Assembly: GCA_043777675.1 (NCBI GenBank)
Contig: JAYWHR010000031.1
Coordinates: 70,172 to 134,171 of the forward strand
DNA: 64,000 bases
Direction of reading: 5' to 3'
From: JANMDU01 sp043777675
GTDB taxonomy: Bacteria > Pseudomonadota > Gammaproteobacteria > Burkholderiales > Burkholderiaceae_C
In this document: piece by piece, positions 18,146 through 26,642 of the stretch
How the letters are laid out: the number at the start of each line of letters is the position of its first letter
Numbering within the stretch: the stretch's first letter is position 1
Position numbers and translations under genes: made by a program
The notes under the pieces: model-generated
Databases searched by the model: none
Seen by the model: only the letters and a program-made list of their open reading frames with translations
Told to the model about the DNA's origin: nothing

Positions 18146-18688
18146 TCATGCGACTGCAGCAGCTATGCTGAGAAATTGTGGAGAACTAGCGAGACGCTGG
18201 AGATCCAGCTCAATCCAAACCTGCCCTACTTTGTCAACATATTGTGCTGACATAAAAGGAGGCAAGTCATCGGCGACAGGTTCGCGCGACACAAAATCTG
18301 CCACGCCTCGCAGTCCACCGAGGCGATCAACCAACACTGCACAATTGACTTCCATGGCAGCATTTAAGGCAATTAGCCGTGCTTGCCCGTGGACACTGCC
18401 ATTCAAAATACGCTGCGAGGCGACACCCGACATGAAGCTGGCTAAATCGACGACGCCAAACAAACCGCCCCGCAAATTGGCAACGCCCATGTACCAGACC
18501 TGGGTGTAGGGGACTTTTTGTACAGAAGTGATGGGGAATATCTCGCCAGATTGCGCCAGCGGAAATAGATAGCGCTGCCCCGCTAGCTCAACGGCGAGCC
18601 AGCCAGCCGCCACACCTTCCGTGCGCGCCTGTTGCAGCCTTGCCGCAAGTCGCGTCTGCAGTTCTCGCAAAGCTTGCCGATTTGCCAT
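18146..18688 (-). CDS. pilI: CheW-like adaptor PilI
   Basis: A 180-residue CheW-domain protein that couples the receptor PilJ to the kinase ChpA. Characteristic CheW features include LAVELAGQRYLFPLAQSGEI and the core VWYMGVANLRGGLFGVVDLA. The start at 18688 gives a short helical N-terminus (RQALRELQTRLAARLQ) common in PilI. It lies between pilH and pilJ in the operon. Confidence 0.92.
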   Translation of the reverse strand: MANRQALRELQTRLAARLQQARTEGVAAGWLAVELAGQRYLFPLAQSGEIFPITSVQKVPYTQVWYMGVANLRGGLFGVVDLASFMSGVASQRILNGSVHGQARLIALNAAMEVNCAVLVDRLGGLRGVADFVSREPVADDLPPFMSAQYVDKVGQVWIELDLQRLASSPQFLSIAAAVA

Positions 18689-18731
18689 CTAAGGTTATCT
18701 TCCTATTATTTGGGACGTTGTTTTGGGCAAG

Positions 18732-19097
18732 TTAACCCAGCACTTTGATCTTGGCCATCAGCTCATTGGCATCAACCGGCTTGGTGATGTAGTCACGGGC
18801 TCCTTGTCGCATACCCCATACGCGATCAGTTTCTAGATTTTTGCTCGTACACATAATGATGGGCACATCCGAGAAAGCTGGATCGCGCGAAATGGCTCGC
18901 GTCAGCTGAAAGCCATTCTGGCCGGGCATGACTATATCCATCAGGATCAACTCGGGCTTGTCTTCAGCCAGTTTTTTGAAGGCATCTTCAGCATTCTCTG
19001 CACTGCGCACCGAAAAGCCATTTTTTGTCAGCAGGTCGGTCAAATACATGATTTCGGTTTTCGAATCATCAACAATAAGCACTTTATGAATCGGCAT
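18732..19097 (-). CDS. pilH: Response regulator PilH
   Basis: A 121-residue single receiver domain. The acidic pair is in LIVDDSKTE, the phospho-acceptor is Asp54 in LILMDIVMPG, and the conserved Thr/Ser and Lys are in IIMCTSK and YITKPVD. In the Pil-Chp system PilH opposes or balances PilG in controlling pilus extension and retraction. It follows pilG by 22 bases. It has no DNA-binding output domain. Confidence 0.93.
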   Translation of the reverse strand: MPIHKVLIVDDSKTEIMYLTDLLTKNGFSVRSAENAEDAFKKLAEDKPELILMDIVMPGQNGFQLTRAISRDPAFSDVPIIMCTSKNLETDRVWGMRQGARDYITKPVDANELMAKIKVLG

Positions 19098-19119
19098 GAT
19101 GGCCCCACAGGTCTAAATA

Positions 19120-19500
19120 TTAAATTTTTCCAAACTGCAAAACGGTTTGCAGCAGTTGGTCTTTGGTGAAAGGTTTGGTCAAGTATTCTTCACTGCCCAC
19201 CATCCGGCCTCGGGCTTTGTCAAACACGCCATCTTTCGAAGAAAGCATAATGATCGGCGTGGCAGAAAAATTGGGATTTCTTTTGATGATGGCGCAGGTT
19301 TGATACCCATCCAAGCGGGGCATGAGGATGTCGCAAAAAATCAAATGGGGAGCGTAATCATTGACTTTAGACAGCGCGTCAAATCCGTCTTCAGCCAGCA
19401 TGACGTCGTGCCCGCCTTGCTTGAGGAAAATTTCCGCGCTGCGTCGAATGGTATTGCTGTCATCGATGACAAGCACCTTGTATCCACTGGCTGTGCTCAC
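19120..19500 (-). CDS. pilG: Response regulator PilG
   Basis: A 126-residue stand-alone receiver. Acidic residues are in VLVIDDSNTIRRS, the phospho-acceptor is Asp57 in LIFCDILMPRLDGYQT, and the switch residues are in IIMLSSKDG and YLTKPFTKDQ. It is the first regulator of the twitching chemosensory operon and is expected to be phosphorylated by ChpA. The gene starts 71 bases after the rubredoxin gene. Confidence 0.93.
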   Translation of the reverse strand: MSTASGYKVLVIDDSNTIRRSAEIFLKQGGHDVMLAEDGFDALSKVNDYAPHLIFCDILMPRLDGYQTCAIIKRNPNFSATPIIMLSSKDGVFDKARGRMVGSEEYLTKPFTKDQLLQTVLQFGKI

Positions 19501-19571
19501 GCAGATCTCCTGAATTTGTGATGGGTTGGCTTCGAAAAAGTCATTTCTTTGGCTTGCTATGTAAGATTAGC

Positions 19572-19754
19572 TTAAATTTGTACCATCTCAAAATCTTCTT
19601 TCCGAGCACCACATTCTGGACAAGTCCAATTCATCGGAACATCAGCCCAAGATGTACCAGGGGAAATTCCGTGATCTGTCGCGCCTACTGCTTCGTCATA
19701 GATCCAGCCGCAGATCAGGCACATCCAAGTTTTCGTCGATTCGTTGTCGCTCAT
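19572..19754 (-). CDS. Rubredoxin
   Basis: A 60-residue iron-sulfur electron carrier with the two CxxC-type iron ligands, CLICGWIYDEAVG and CPECGARKEDFE. It may pass electrons to an oxygenase or reductase; the partner is not evident. It is upstream of pilG in the same orientation and divergent from thiD, an arrangement common in Burkholderiales. The 169-bp gap to thiD must hold both promoters, though I could not place them with confidence. Confidence 0.95.
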   Translation of the reverse strand: MSDNESTKTWMCLICGWIYDEAVGATDHGISPGTSWADVPMNWTCPECGARKEDFEMVQI

Positions 19755-19923
19755 GCTCCCGAATATCTTTCTGTGAAAAAATCACCATAGAATGAACAAT
19801 TAGGCCTCATTTGTTGCATTGTATCGACAGTGCAGTGGTTAGATGCCAACTGTTGCACACTACCGATGTATGGCAAATCCGAGCCACTGATCGGTCTTTT
19901 TGCATTTTGAACGGATTTCCTTC

Positions 19924-20853
19924 ATGCAGACCCCCGACTTTCAGCCACTTTTTGAATCTGCAGAAAGTGACGAAGATGATGCACCGATCTGTGTGATGAG
20001 TTTTAACGTGACGGATGCCAGTGGCGCGGGCGGCTTGTCTGCTGACCAGATAGCCATCACTGCGTCTGGCGGACATGCTCTCCCCGTTGCCACCGGAATT
20101 ATGGTGCGAGATACCTCCACAGTGTTTGATCTGATCGAACTCGATGCTGATACCGTAGAAGAGCAGGCACGTACCATTTTGGAAGATATGGATGTAGAAA
20201 TTTTCAAGGTCGGGTTTGCAGGCTCACCGGAGGCTTTGGCCGTGATCGCGGAAATCACGGCAGATTACGAAGACATCCCATTGATTACCCAAGTAACACC
20301 ACTTTCGTGGTGGGAACGCGACAAAATTGAGGCTTATCTGGATGCATTAACAGAGTTGATCCTGCCTCAAACGAGCGTTTTGGTGGGTAATTACGATCTT
20401 TTATGGCGCTGGCTACTGCCTGAGTGGAGCAGCGACAAGCGCCCCAGCCCGCGCGATATTGCCGCTGCTGCGGCGCAACACGGCGTGCCTTATGTCGTGA
20501 TGACTGGCGTGAATGTGCAGGTCGAGACCACTGATACCGTGGCCGCCTCACCAGAATCCATCATCACCACCGTTTCCCTAGATCGCTACGAAGCCAATTT
20601 TGTGGGCGCGGGCGATACCTTCTCTGCTACCTTGGCCACGTTGCTAGCCAGTGGCGACGAATTAGCAGAGGCTGTACGCGAAGCCAGTATTTATGTGAAC
20701 CGCAGCTTACTCGCTGCCTTCCAGCCTGGCATGGGCGCTGCGATTCCTGATCGGATGTTTTGGGCGCAGGTAGAAGGCGAAGAAGCGGGCGATGAGCCCG
20801 AGGGGGCAGAGCAAGATGTACTTGGGATTCCACCCAGCACCACCCGTCATTGA
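19924..20853 (+). CDS. thiD: Hydroxymethylpyrimidine/phosphomethylpyrimidine kinase ThiD
   Basis: A 309-residue ribokinase-fold enzyme that phosphorylates HMP and HMP-P for thiamine synthesis. It has the N-terminal core SFNVTDASGAGGLSADQIAI (AGxxAD type), the substrate region ITASGGHALPVATGI and the anion-hole/catalytic motif FVGAGDTFSATLATLLASG. The ATG at 19924 is preferred to an upstream TTG at 19900. The acidic N-terminal and C-terminal extensions (EGEEAGDEPEGAEQD) are longer than in E. coli ThiD. It is followed by hemL after 31 bases. No TPP riboswitch was seen upstream. Confidence 0.88.
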   Translation: MQTPDFQPLFESAESDEDDAPICVMSFNVTDASGAGGLSADQIAITASGGHALPVATGIMVRDTSTVFDLIELDADTVEEQARTILEDMDVEIFKVGFAGSPEALAVIAEITADYEDIPLITQVTPLSWWERDKIEAYLDALTELILPQTSVLVGNYDLLWRWLLPEWSSDKRPSPRDIAAAAAQHGVPYVVMTGVNVQVETTDTVAASPESIITTVSLDRYEANFVGAGDTFSATLATLLASGDELAEAVREASIYVNRSLLAAFQPGMGAAIPDRMFWAQVEGEEAGDEPEGAEQDVLGIPPSTTRH

Positions 20854-20884
20854 TTTGACATTAATTTTTTTGATGTGAGTATTT

Positions 20885-22165
20885 ATGGATTTCAACCAAA
20901 GCCTTTTCGAACGCGCACAAAAAACGATTCCCGGCGGGGTGAATTCCCCTGTGCGTGCTTTTCGTGCCGTCGGCGGCACACCGCGCTTTGTCAAACGCGC
21001 GCAGGGTGCGTATTTTTGGGATGCCAATGGCAAGCGCCATATTGATTACATCGGTTCATGGGGCCCGATGATCTTGGGACATGGGCATCCGGCGGTTGTC
21101 GAGGCCGTGCAAAAAGCTTTGATGGATGGCTTTTCTTTCGGTGCGCCCACCGAACGCGAAGTCGAGTTGGCAGAAGAAATTTTGCGCCTGATGCCAAGTA
21201 TGGAGATGGTGCGCCTCGTCTCTTCCGGCACGGAAGCCGGCATGAGCGCGATTCGGCTCGCGCGTGGTGCTACAGGCCGCAGCAAAATCATCAAATTTGA
21301 AGGCTGCTACCACGGCCATGCTGATGCCCTGCTCGTGAAAGCTGGCTCGGGCCTCGCCACTTTCGGCAGCCCGACCAGCGCCGGCATCCCGCCCGAGGTG
21401 GTGCAACACACTTTGGTGCTCGAATTCAATAACGTGCCCCAGCTAGAAGAATGCTTTGCCCTGCACGGCAACGACATCGCTTGCCTGATGATCGAAGCGA
21501 TTGCGGGCAACATGAATTTTGTCCGCTCCAGCGCCGAATTTGCCAAAAAATGCCGCGAGCTCTGTACAAAACACGGCGCTTTGTTGGCCTTTGACGAAGT
21601 GATGACTGGCTTTCGTGTAGCGCTAGGCGGCGCGCAGCAAGTGCTAGCCGTCAAGCCGGATATGACGGTGCTGGGCAAAGTGATCGGCGGCGGCATGCCG
21701 CTGGCTGCTTTCGGCGCGAGCAAAGAAGTCATGAGCAAGCTCTCACCGCTTGGCCCCGTGTATCAAGCCGGCACATTGAGCGGCAACCCAATCGCCACCG
21801 CCTGCGGCTTGGCCACCTTGAAAGAAATTCAAAAGCCTGGTTTCTATGAAGCCCTTGCGGCACGCACCCGCGACCTGGTGCAGGGCATGGGCGAAGCGGC
21901 GCAAGCAGCTGGTGTACCTTACAGTGCGGATAGCGAAGGCGGCATGTTCGGTTTCTTTCTGCAGCCACAGCTTGCACAAAACTACCAGCAGGCTGTCAAA
22001 ACAGATACCGCACTCTTCTCTAAATTTTTCCATGGCATGCTTGATCGCGGCATTTATTTCGCGCCGGCGTTGTATGAGGCTGGCTTTGTGAGCGGCGCAC
22101 ACAGCTCAGAAGATTTAGAAGAAACCTTTGCGGCTGCTCAAGCCGTATTTTCCACCCTGAATTGA
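20885..22165 (+). CDS. hemL: Glutamate-1-semialdehyde 2,1-aminomutase HemL
   Basis: A 426-residue PLP enzyme that converts glutamate-1-semialdehyde to 5-aminolevulinate, the first committed tetrapyrrole precursor. It has the family start FERAQKTIPGGVNSPVRAF, SSGTEAGMSAIRLARG, and the PLP-lysine region GKVIGGGMPLAAFG. The length matches the family. It lies directly behind thiD. Confidence 0.96.
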   Translation: MDFNQSLFERAQKTIPGGVNSPVRAFRAVGGTPRFVKRAQGAYFWDANGKRHIDYIGSWGPMILGHGHPAVVEAVQKALMDGFSFGAPTEREVELAEEILRLMPSMEMVRLVSSGTEAGMSAIRLARGATGRSKIIKFEGCYHGHADALLVKAGSGLATFGSPTSAGIPPEVVQHTLVLEFNNVPQLEECFALHGNDIACLMIEAIAGNMNFVRSSAEFAKKCRELCTKHGALLAFDEVMTGFRVALGGAQQVLAVKPDMTVLGKVIGGGMPLAAFGASKEVMSKLSPLGPVYQAGTLSGNPIATACGLATLKEIQKPGFYEALAARTRDLVQGMGEAAQAAGVPYSADSEGGMFGFFLQPQLAQNYQQAVKTDTALFSKFFHGMLDRGIYFAPALYEAGFVSGAHSSEDLEETFAAAQAVFSTLN

Positions 22166-22170
22166 AGGTT

Positions 22171-22229
22171 TTTTCAGCCGCTAGCCGGCATATATATTCA
22201 ATGTTTTGCTATACTTTTAGTAGTTAATC
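22171..22229 (-). repeat. GCCGGC element (intergenic, after hemL)
   Basis: On the minus strand it reads ACTACTAAAAGTATAGCA, AAACATTGAATA, then TATATGCCGGCTAGCGGC. The GCGC core is weak in this copy, but both flanking blocks are kept. It lies in the 132-bp gap between hemL and tldD, together with the tldD leader. Confidence 0.7.
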
Positions 22230-22297
22230 TCTTATTTTCTGATGGGTGGTTTAACAGCTGTTTGGACACGGTGCATGCTGCGCCCTAAAATGAAGTC

Positions 22298-23770
22298 ATG
22301 ATTACTCGCGAACCCACCATCGAACGCTTGGCTACAGCCCAAGCTCTTCTCCTTACGCCCTTTGGCTTGAATGAAAGCCATCTCTTCAAAGCATTGGATG
22401 TGATCAAAGCCAATCGCGTCGATGAAGCGGATTTGTATTTCCAATACACGCGCTCTGAGGGCTGGAGCTTGGAAGAGGGCATTGTGAAAACAGGCTCGTT
22501 TTCTATTGATCAAGGTGTGGGCGTGCGGGCGGTGAGTGGTGAGAAAACGGCCTTTGCGTATTCAGACGATATCTCGTGGGCCTCACTCTTGGATGCAGCA
22601 CAAACAGTGAGATCAATTGGCGCTGTAGCCGGCAAGAATAAAGCGCGCAATGCTACAAAGAAGATAGCATCAGCACGCAAACTTTATGCTGCTGTAGATC
22701 CCATCTCCACACTAGACAGCACCACAAAAGTCAAGTTGCTGGAAAAAGTGGAAAAGCTTGCTCGCTCGAAAGACAAGCGCATCGTGCAAGTGATGGCTGG
22801 CCTAGCTAGCGAATACGATGTGGTGATGATTGCACGCGCTGATGGCACACTGGCCGCTGATGTGCGCCCGCTGGTTCGCTTATCCGTCACCGTGATTGCT
22901 GAGCAAAAAATCAAAGGTGAGATGCGCCGCGAGACTGGCTCAGGCGGTGGCGGTGGTCGATTTGGCCTTGCCTATTTTGATGATGCACATATTGAAGAGT
23001 ATGTGAACAGCGCCGTGAATGCCGCGCTCACGAATCTAGAATCGCGCCCCGCGCCTGCCGGCGAGATGACGGTCGTGCTTGGCCCCGGCTGGCCGGGCGT
23101 GCTCTTGCATGAAGCCGTCGGCCATGGTTTAGAAGGGGATTTCAACCGCAAAGGATCGAGCGCCTTCGCCGGCATGATCGGCAAGCGCGTGGCGGCCAAA
23201 GGCGTGACGGTATTGGACGACGGTACGATTGCCGATCGACGTGGCTCCCTCAATGTCGATGACGAAGGCAATGCGACGCAAAAGAACGTGCTCATCGAGG
23301 ATGGCATTTTGAAAGGCTATATCCAAGACAGCATGAATGCTCGCCTCATGAAAGTTAAGCCGACGGGCAATGGCCGCCGCGAGAGCTACGCAGCTGTACC
23401 GATGCCGCGCATGACGAATACTTATATGCTCAATGGCGATAAAGCTCCGCAAGAAATCGTGGCCAGCATCAAGCGTGGCCTCTACGCTACGAATTTCGGT
23501 GGTGGTCAGGTCGATATCACTTCAGGTAAATTTGTGTTCTCTGCGAGTGAAGCCTTCTGGGTGGAAAACGGCAAGATTCAATATCCCGTGAAGGGCGCGA
23601 CGATTGTCGGCTCAGGCCCTGAGTCGCTGAAAAAAGTCACGATGATTGGCAACGATCTCGCACTTGATTCTGGTGTGGGCGTATGTGGCAAAGAAGGCCA
23701 AAGCGTGCCCGTGGGCGTGGGGCAACCCACACTCCGCCTCGAAGGGCTGACGGTGGGTGGAACGGCGTAA
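22298..23770 (+). CDS. tldD: Metalloprotease TldD
   Basis: A 490-residue subunit of the TldD/TldE (PmbA) protease, which trims microcin precursors and CcdA in E. coli. The zinc motif is in LLHEAVGHGLEGD, preceded by GPGWPGV, and the glycine-rich TGSGGGGGRFG and C-terminal MIGNDLALDSGVGVCGKEGQ are intact. A GCCGGC element is inserted in frame at about residues 108-125 (VAGKNKARNATKKIA), in the N-terminal domain outside the active site. The TldE partner is not in the window. It may be transcribed separately from hemL. Confidence 0.94.
   Translation: MITREPTIERLATAQALLLTPFGLNESHLFKALDVIKANRVDEADLYFQYTRSEGWSLEEGIVKTGSFSIDQGVGVRAVSGEKTAFAYSDDISWASLLDAAQTVRSIGAVAGKNKARNATKKIASARKLYAAVDPISTLDSTTKVKLLEKVEKLARSKDKRIVQVMAGLASEYDVVMIARADGTLAADVRPLVRLSVTVIAEQKIKGEMRRETGSGGGGGRFGLAYFDDAHIEEYVNSAVNAALTNLESRPAPAGEMTVVLGPGWPGVLLHEAVGHGLEGDFNRKGSSAFAGMIGKRVAAKGVTVLDDGTIADRRGSLNVDDEGNATQKNVLIEDGILKGYIQDSMNARLMKVKPTGNGRRESYAAVPMPRMTNTYMLNGDKAPQEIVASIKRGLYATNFGGGQVDITSGKFVFSASEAFWVENGKIQYPVKGATIVGSGPESLKKVTMIGNDLALDSGVGVCGKEGQSVPVGVGQPTLRLEGLTVGGTA
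22619..22673 (-). repeat. GCCGGC element, in-frame inside tldD
   Basis: On the minus strand it reads ATGCTATCTTCTTTGTAGC, ATTGCGCGCTTTAT, then CTTGCCGGCTACAGCGCC. It is antisense to tldD and is translated as VAGKNKARNATKKIA. Confidence 0.72.
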
Positions 23771-23923
23771 CGTTTCACTCATCTTCTATCGCCGCTAGCT
23801 TAGCCATCAAATACTGCTGTCGAAGAAGCATCGCCGTAGTGCGTTGCATAGAAAAGACAAAGGCGGCATGATCATCTTTGTCGAATTCAAGACCGTCTAG
23901 ATATCGCGTGTTAATATCGCTCT

Positions 23924-23989
23924 ATGCAAAATTATTTTGGTTTTTACTTTTGGTTCTCAGTCCCCGGCGGACGAGAGGACAAAGCGTAA
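23924..23989 (+). CDS. Aromatic-rich leader peptide of aroG
   Basis: A 21-codon reading frame upstream of aroG. Residues 4-11 are YFGFYFWF: seven aromatic residues, including one Trp and two Tyr, out of eight. It ends in VPGGREDKA and TAA. Its 3' half contains the antiterminator strand of the attenuator that follows. This is the classic design of amino-acid biosynthetic attenuation: when charged Phe/Tyr/Trp tRNA is scarce, the ribosome stalls here. No strong ribosome binding site is visible, which is a weak point. The remaining gap 23771-23923 holds nothing I can support. Confidence 0.75.
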   Translation: MQNYFGFYFWFSVPGGREDKA

Positions 23990-24045
23990 ACACCAAACGC
24001 ACACCTCATCAAACCGCCGGGCTGACAAGCTTAGGCGGTTTTTTT
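23964..24045 (+). promoter_or_regulatory. Transcription attenuator of aroG
   Basis: Two exclusive RNA folds are visible. The antiterminator pairs CCCGGCGG (23964-23971, inside the leader peptide) with CCGCCGGG (24014-24021), extended by GAGG (23975-23978) with CCTC (24004-24007). The terminator pairs AAACCGCC (24011-24018) with GGCGGTTT (24034-24041). A ribosome that completes the leader to its stop at 23989 would mask the first strand and allow termination. A ribosome stalled at the first aromatic codons would leave it free. Inferred from sequence only. Confidence 0.75.
24011..24045 (+). terminator. Attenuator terminator hairpin upstream of aroG
   Basis: AAACCGCC/GGCGGTTT stem with inner GCT-GACA-AGC stem-loop, followed by a T-run. 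It lies 31 bases before the aroG start and so acts inside the leader. Confidence 0.85.
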
Positions 24046-24076
24046 ATTCGTTTTTTCATTTTCTCAGGAGCGCAAT

Positions 24077-25201
24077 ATGTCCAACACCTCTACCCAAGAC
24101 GCGTGGTATCCACCTGGCAGCCAACCGCAAGACCGCACCAGCCAAACCGACGACGCCCGCATCAAGGACATCACCGTGCTCCCGCCTCCCGAACACCTCA
24201 TCCGATTCTTCCCGATTCGCGGCACAGCCATCGAATCACTGATTGAGCTCACTCGTAAAAATATCCACAACATCATGCACGGCAGCGATGATCGCTTGCT
24301 GGTGGTGATCGGGCCTTGCTCGATCCATGACCCAGCAGCCGCGCTCGAGTACGCTCGCCGCTTAAAAGAAGTCCGCGAAAAATACGCCGACACACTGGAA
24401 ATCGTGATGCGGGTGTATTTCGAGAAACCGCGTACGACAGTCGGCTGGAAAGGCTTGATCAACGATCCCTACCTTGATGAAAGCTACCGCATCGACGAAG
24501 GCCTGCGCATCGCTCGTCAGCTTCTGATTGAAATCAACCGCATCGGCCTGCCTGCAGGCAGCGAATTCTTAGACGTGATCTCGCCGCAATACATCGGCGA
24601 TCTGATCGCTTGGGGCGCCATTGGCGCGCGCACGACGGAGAGCCAGGTCCACCGCGAACTGGCCTCTGGCCTCTCAGCGCCAATTGGCTTCAAAAATGGT
24701 ACCGATGGCAACATCAAAATCGCCACTGACGCCATTCAGGCTGCAGCCAACGGCCATCACTTTTTATCGGTGCATAAAAATGGCCAAGTAGCGATTGTGC
24801 AGACCAACGGCAACAAGGATTGCCACGTTATATTGCGCGGCGGCAAAACGCCGAATTACGATGCAGCAAGCGTCGCCGCCGCCTGCAAGGATCTGGCCGC
24901 CGCCAAATTGCCTCAAACCTTGATGGTTGATTGCAGTCACGCAAACTCATCGAAGCAGCATGAGAAGCAGCTTGATGTGGCACGCGATATTGGCGCGCAG
25001 ATTCTGGCTGGGAGCAAGAGCGTATTTGGCGTCATGCTAGAAAGCCATCTGCAGGCGGGCGCTCAAAAATTCACGCCGGGCAAAGACAATGCAAAAGCGC
25101 TGACCTACGGCCAAAGCATCACCGATGCCTGCCTTGGTTGGGAGGATTCCATGGCGGCCATTGAAGTACTTTCGCAGGCGGTGAAGCAGCGGCGTGGATG
25201 A
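24077..25201 (+). CDS. aroG: 3-deoxy-7-phosphoheptulonate synthase (DAHP synthase, AroG type)
   Basis: A 374-residue type Iα DAHP synthase, the first step of the shikimate pathway, joining PEP and erythrose 4-phosphate. Family motifs include RLLVVIGPCSIHDP, YFEKPRTTVGWKGL, ARTTESQVHRELASGLS, FKNGTDG, VILRGG and VDCSHANS. The start has a good AGGAG 8 bases upstream. Its 5' leader carries the attenuator, so expression likely falls when aromatic amino acids are plentiful. Enzymes of this group are usually also feedback-inhibited by one aromatic amino acid; which one is not evident. The stop codon abuts the stop of the convergent gene with no gap. Confidence 0.95.
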   Translation: MSNTSTQDAWYPPGSQPQDRTSQTDDARIKDITVLPPPEHLIRFFPIRGTAIESLIELTRKNIHNIMHGSDDRLLVVIGPCSIHDPAAALEYARRLKEVREKYADTLEIVMRVYFEKPRTTVGWKGLINDPYLDESYRIDEGLRIARQLLIEINRIGLPAGSEFLDVISPQYIGDLIAWGAIGARTTESQVHRELASGLSAPIGFKNGTDGNIKIATDAIQAAANGHHFLSVHKNGQVAIVQTNGNKDCHVILRGGKTPNYDAASVAAACKDLAAAKLPQTLMVDCSHANSSKQHEKQLDVARDIGAQILAGSKSVFGVMLESHLQAGAQKFTPGKDNAKALTYGQSITDACLGWEDSMAAIEVLSQAVKQRRG

Positions 25202-25729
25202 TCAGTCGAGTTTCACATTCAGCTGGAACTGCGCAGCAGCCGTGCCAACGGCATTGATCTGCGCGACCCAGCCGGGGTGAAATTCATAGCCGAAAGCAAA
25301 GATGACTGCTGGGGCTATTCCGCCAATATTCGGCACTTGATTTTTAAATTCACCACGGTAGCCCACGAGGACGCCAGCAATCCATTTGAAGGAAAGCTTA
25401 TCCACGCCCCAGATGGATTTATAGACACCGCCCCAAGGATAAACAACGACGCTAGGCTGCCCAAACGAATTGGTGAACAGTGCCGCACCATCGAGTTTGC
25501 CATTGGGATACTCGCGCTCCAAACCCACCAAAATCACATGGCGATGCGTGGGTTTAGGGTTGTAATGATAGGTATAAGGGCTGAGCATCAAGCTCATTTT
25601 GGAGGCTGCGTCATCAGGAGATTTAGCCAAATTCGGGGGGCTTTGCGCTACAGCGACCTGCACGGTAACTACAGCGGAGAGGAGCACAGACCAGCACGCA
25701 ATTTTATTCATGGTAAAAATTGGATTCAT
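25202..25729 (-). CDS. Exported hypothetical protein, possible outer-membrane beta barrel
   Basis: A 175-residue protein with an N-terminal signal peptide ending near VQVAVAQ. The mature part has alternating hydrophobic/aromatic stretches (HVILVGLEREYPNGKLDGA, VVVYPWGGVYKSIWG, WVAQINAVGTAAAQFQLNV) and ends in a beta-like strand, suggesting a small barrel or periplasmic beta protein. I recall similar proteins being labelled sn-glycerol-3-phosphate transporter in automatic annotation, but nothing in the sequence supports that role. An internal ATG at 25711 is an alternative start with a cleaner signal peptide. It is convergent with aroG, zero bases apart. Confidence 0.65.
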   Translation of the reverse strand: MNPIFTMNKIACWSVLLSAVVTVQVAVAQSPPNLAKSPDDAASKMSLMLSPYTYHYNPKPTHRHVILVGLEREYPNGKLDGAALFTNSFGQPSVVVYPWGGVYKSIWGVDKLSFKWIAGVLVGYRGEFKNQVPNIGGIAPAVIFAFGYEFHPGWVAQINAVGTAAAQFQLNVKLD

Positions 25730-25765
25730 AATTCATTAACAGTAACGAGTTTAATCGCAACACGC

Positions 25766-26632
25766 ATGGGCAAGATTTTCCTAATTTTGGTACTAAGCCT
25801 CACGCTGCCCGGCTGTGCTTGGCTAGACACCAAACAAAGACAAATGATCTATCGGCCTACTGTGAGTGTGCCAGCATCGCCCAGCTTTGAAGGCCTTCAG
25901 CCACAAGATCAGCGCTATTTTTTAGATGTTCCTCACGCCAGAAGCACTGGAAGCGGCGCAGAGCGTGTAGAGATGTGGTGGCTGCCTCACCCAGATCAAG
26001 CAGCGCCCACCCTGCTGTATTGTCATGGCACATTCCGAAACCTTGATCAAAATCTCCCCAAGATTAATGCGCTGAGAAAAGCCGGTTTTGCCATTCTCGC
26101 TGTCGAATACCGTGGCTGGGGCTTAAGCAGCCCCACGACCCCATCCGAACAAAGCATCATGCAAGATGCTGAGTTGGCCTTGCAAGAGCTTATCAAGCGA
26201 GAGCCTCGCCCTGAGCTACGGGTGTTGTATGGGCATTCCATGGGCTCAGGCGTTGCAGTCGATTTGGCAAGTCGCCCGGCTCATCGCTCAGCGATAGGCG
26301 GCATGATATTAGAGTCGGCCTTTACCAGTTTCCAAGATGTGGCGATTCAAGTGGGGTTGCTGGGAAGGCTTTTATCAACATTGAACCGGGAGCACTTCGC
26401 CTCCATTGACAAAATCCAAAGTGTCAACGTCCCAGTGTTAATGCTTCATGGCCAGCTAGACACCACCGTGCAAGCACGCCTAGGCAATACCCTCTACAAC
26501 GCCGCCAACGAGCCCAAACGCTGGGTTTTGCTTGAAAATGGCAGACACAGCGATTTGCATGAGGTGCACGCACAAGAATATCAAGCTGCCATTCGAGAAT
26601 TTGTGCGGCAGCATGTGGCATCAAAAAATTGA
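25766..26632 (+). CDS. Alpha/beta hydrolase lipoprotein
   Basis: A 288-residue serine hydrolase with an N-terminal lipobox (LTLPGC), so probably lipid-anchored in the envelope. Fold markers are the oxyanion strand TLLYCHGTFRNLD, the nucleophile elbow YGHSMGSG, the acid region LMLHGQLDTTV and the histidine in NGRHSDLHE. This resembles the BEM46/ABHD13-like esterase group; the substrate is unknown. The ATG at 25766 is chosen because it starts the signal peptide MGKIFLILVLSLTLPGC. It is followed 10 bases later by the GMC oxidoreductase gene, possibly co-transcribed. Confidence 0.82.
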   Translation: MGKIFLILVLSLTLPGCAWLDTKQRQMIYRPTVSVPASPSFEGLQPQDQRYFLDVPHARSTGSGAERVEMWWLPHPDQAAPTLLYCHGTFRNLDQNLPKINALRKAGFAILAVEYRGWGLSSPTTPSEQSIMQDAELALQELIKREPRPELRVLYGHSMGSGVAVDLASRPAHRSAIGGMILESAFTSFQDVAIQVGLLGRLLSTLNREHFASIDKIQSVNVPVLMLHGQLDTTVQARLGNTLYNAANEPKRWVLLENGRHSDLHEVHAQEYQAAIREFVRQHVASKN

Positions 26633-26642
26633 GGAGACAACA

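Noticed and set aside
25277..25765. N-terminal extension of the hydrolase lipoprotein gene
   Set aside because: It runs antisense over the preceding exported-protein gene, and the real signal peptide starts at 25766.
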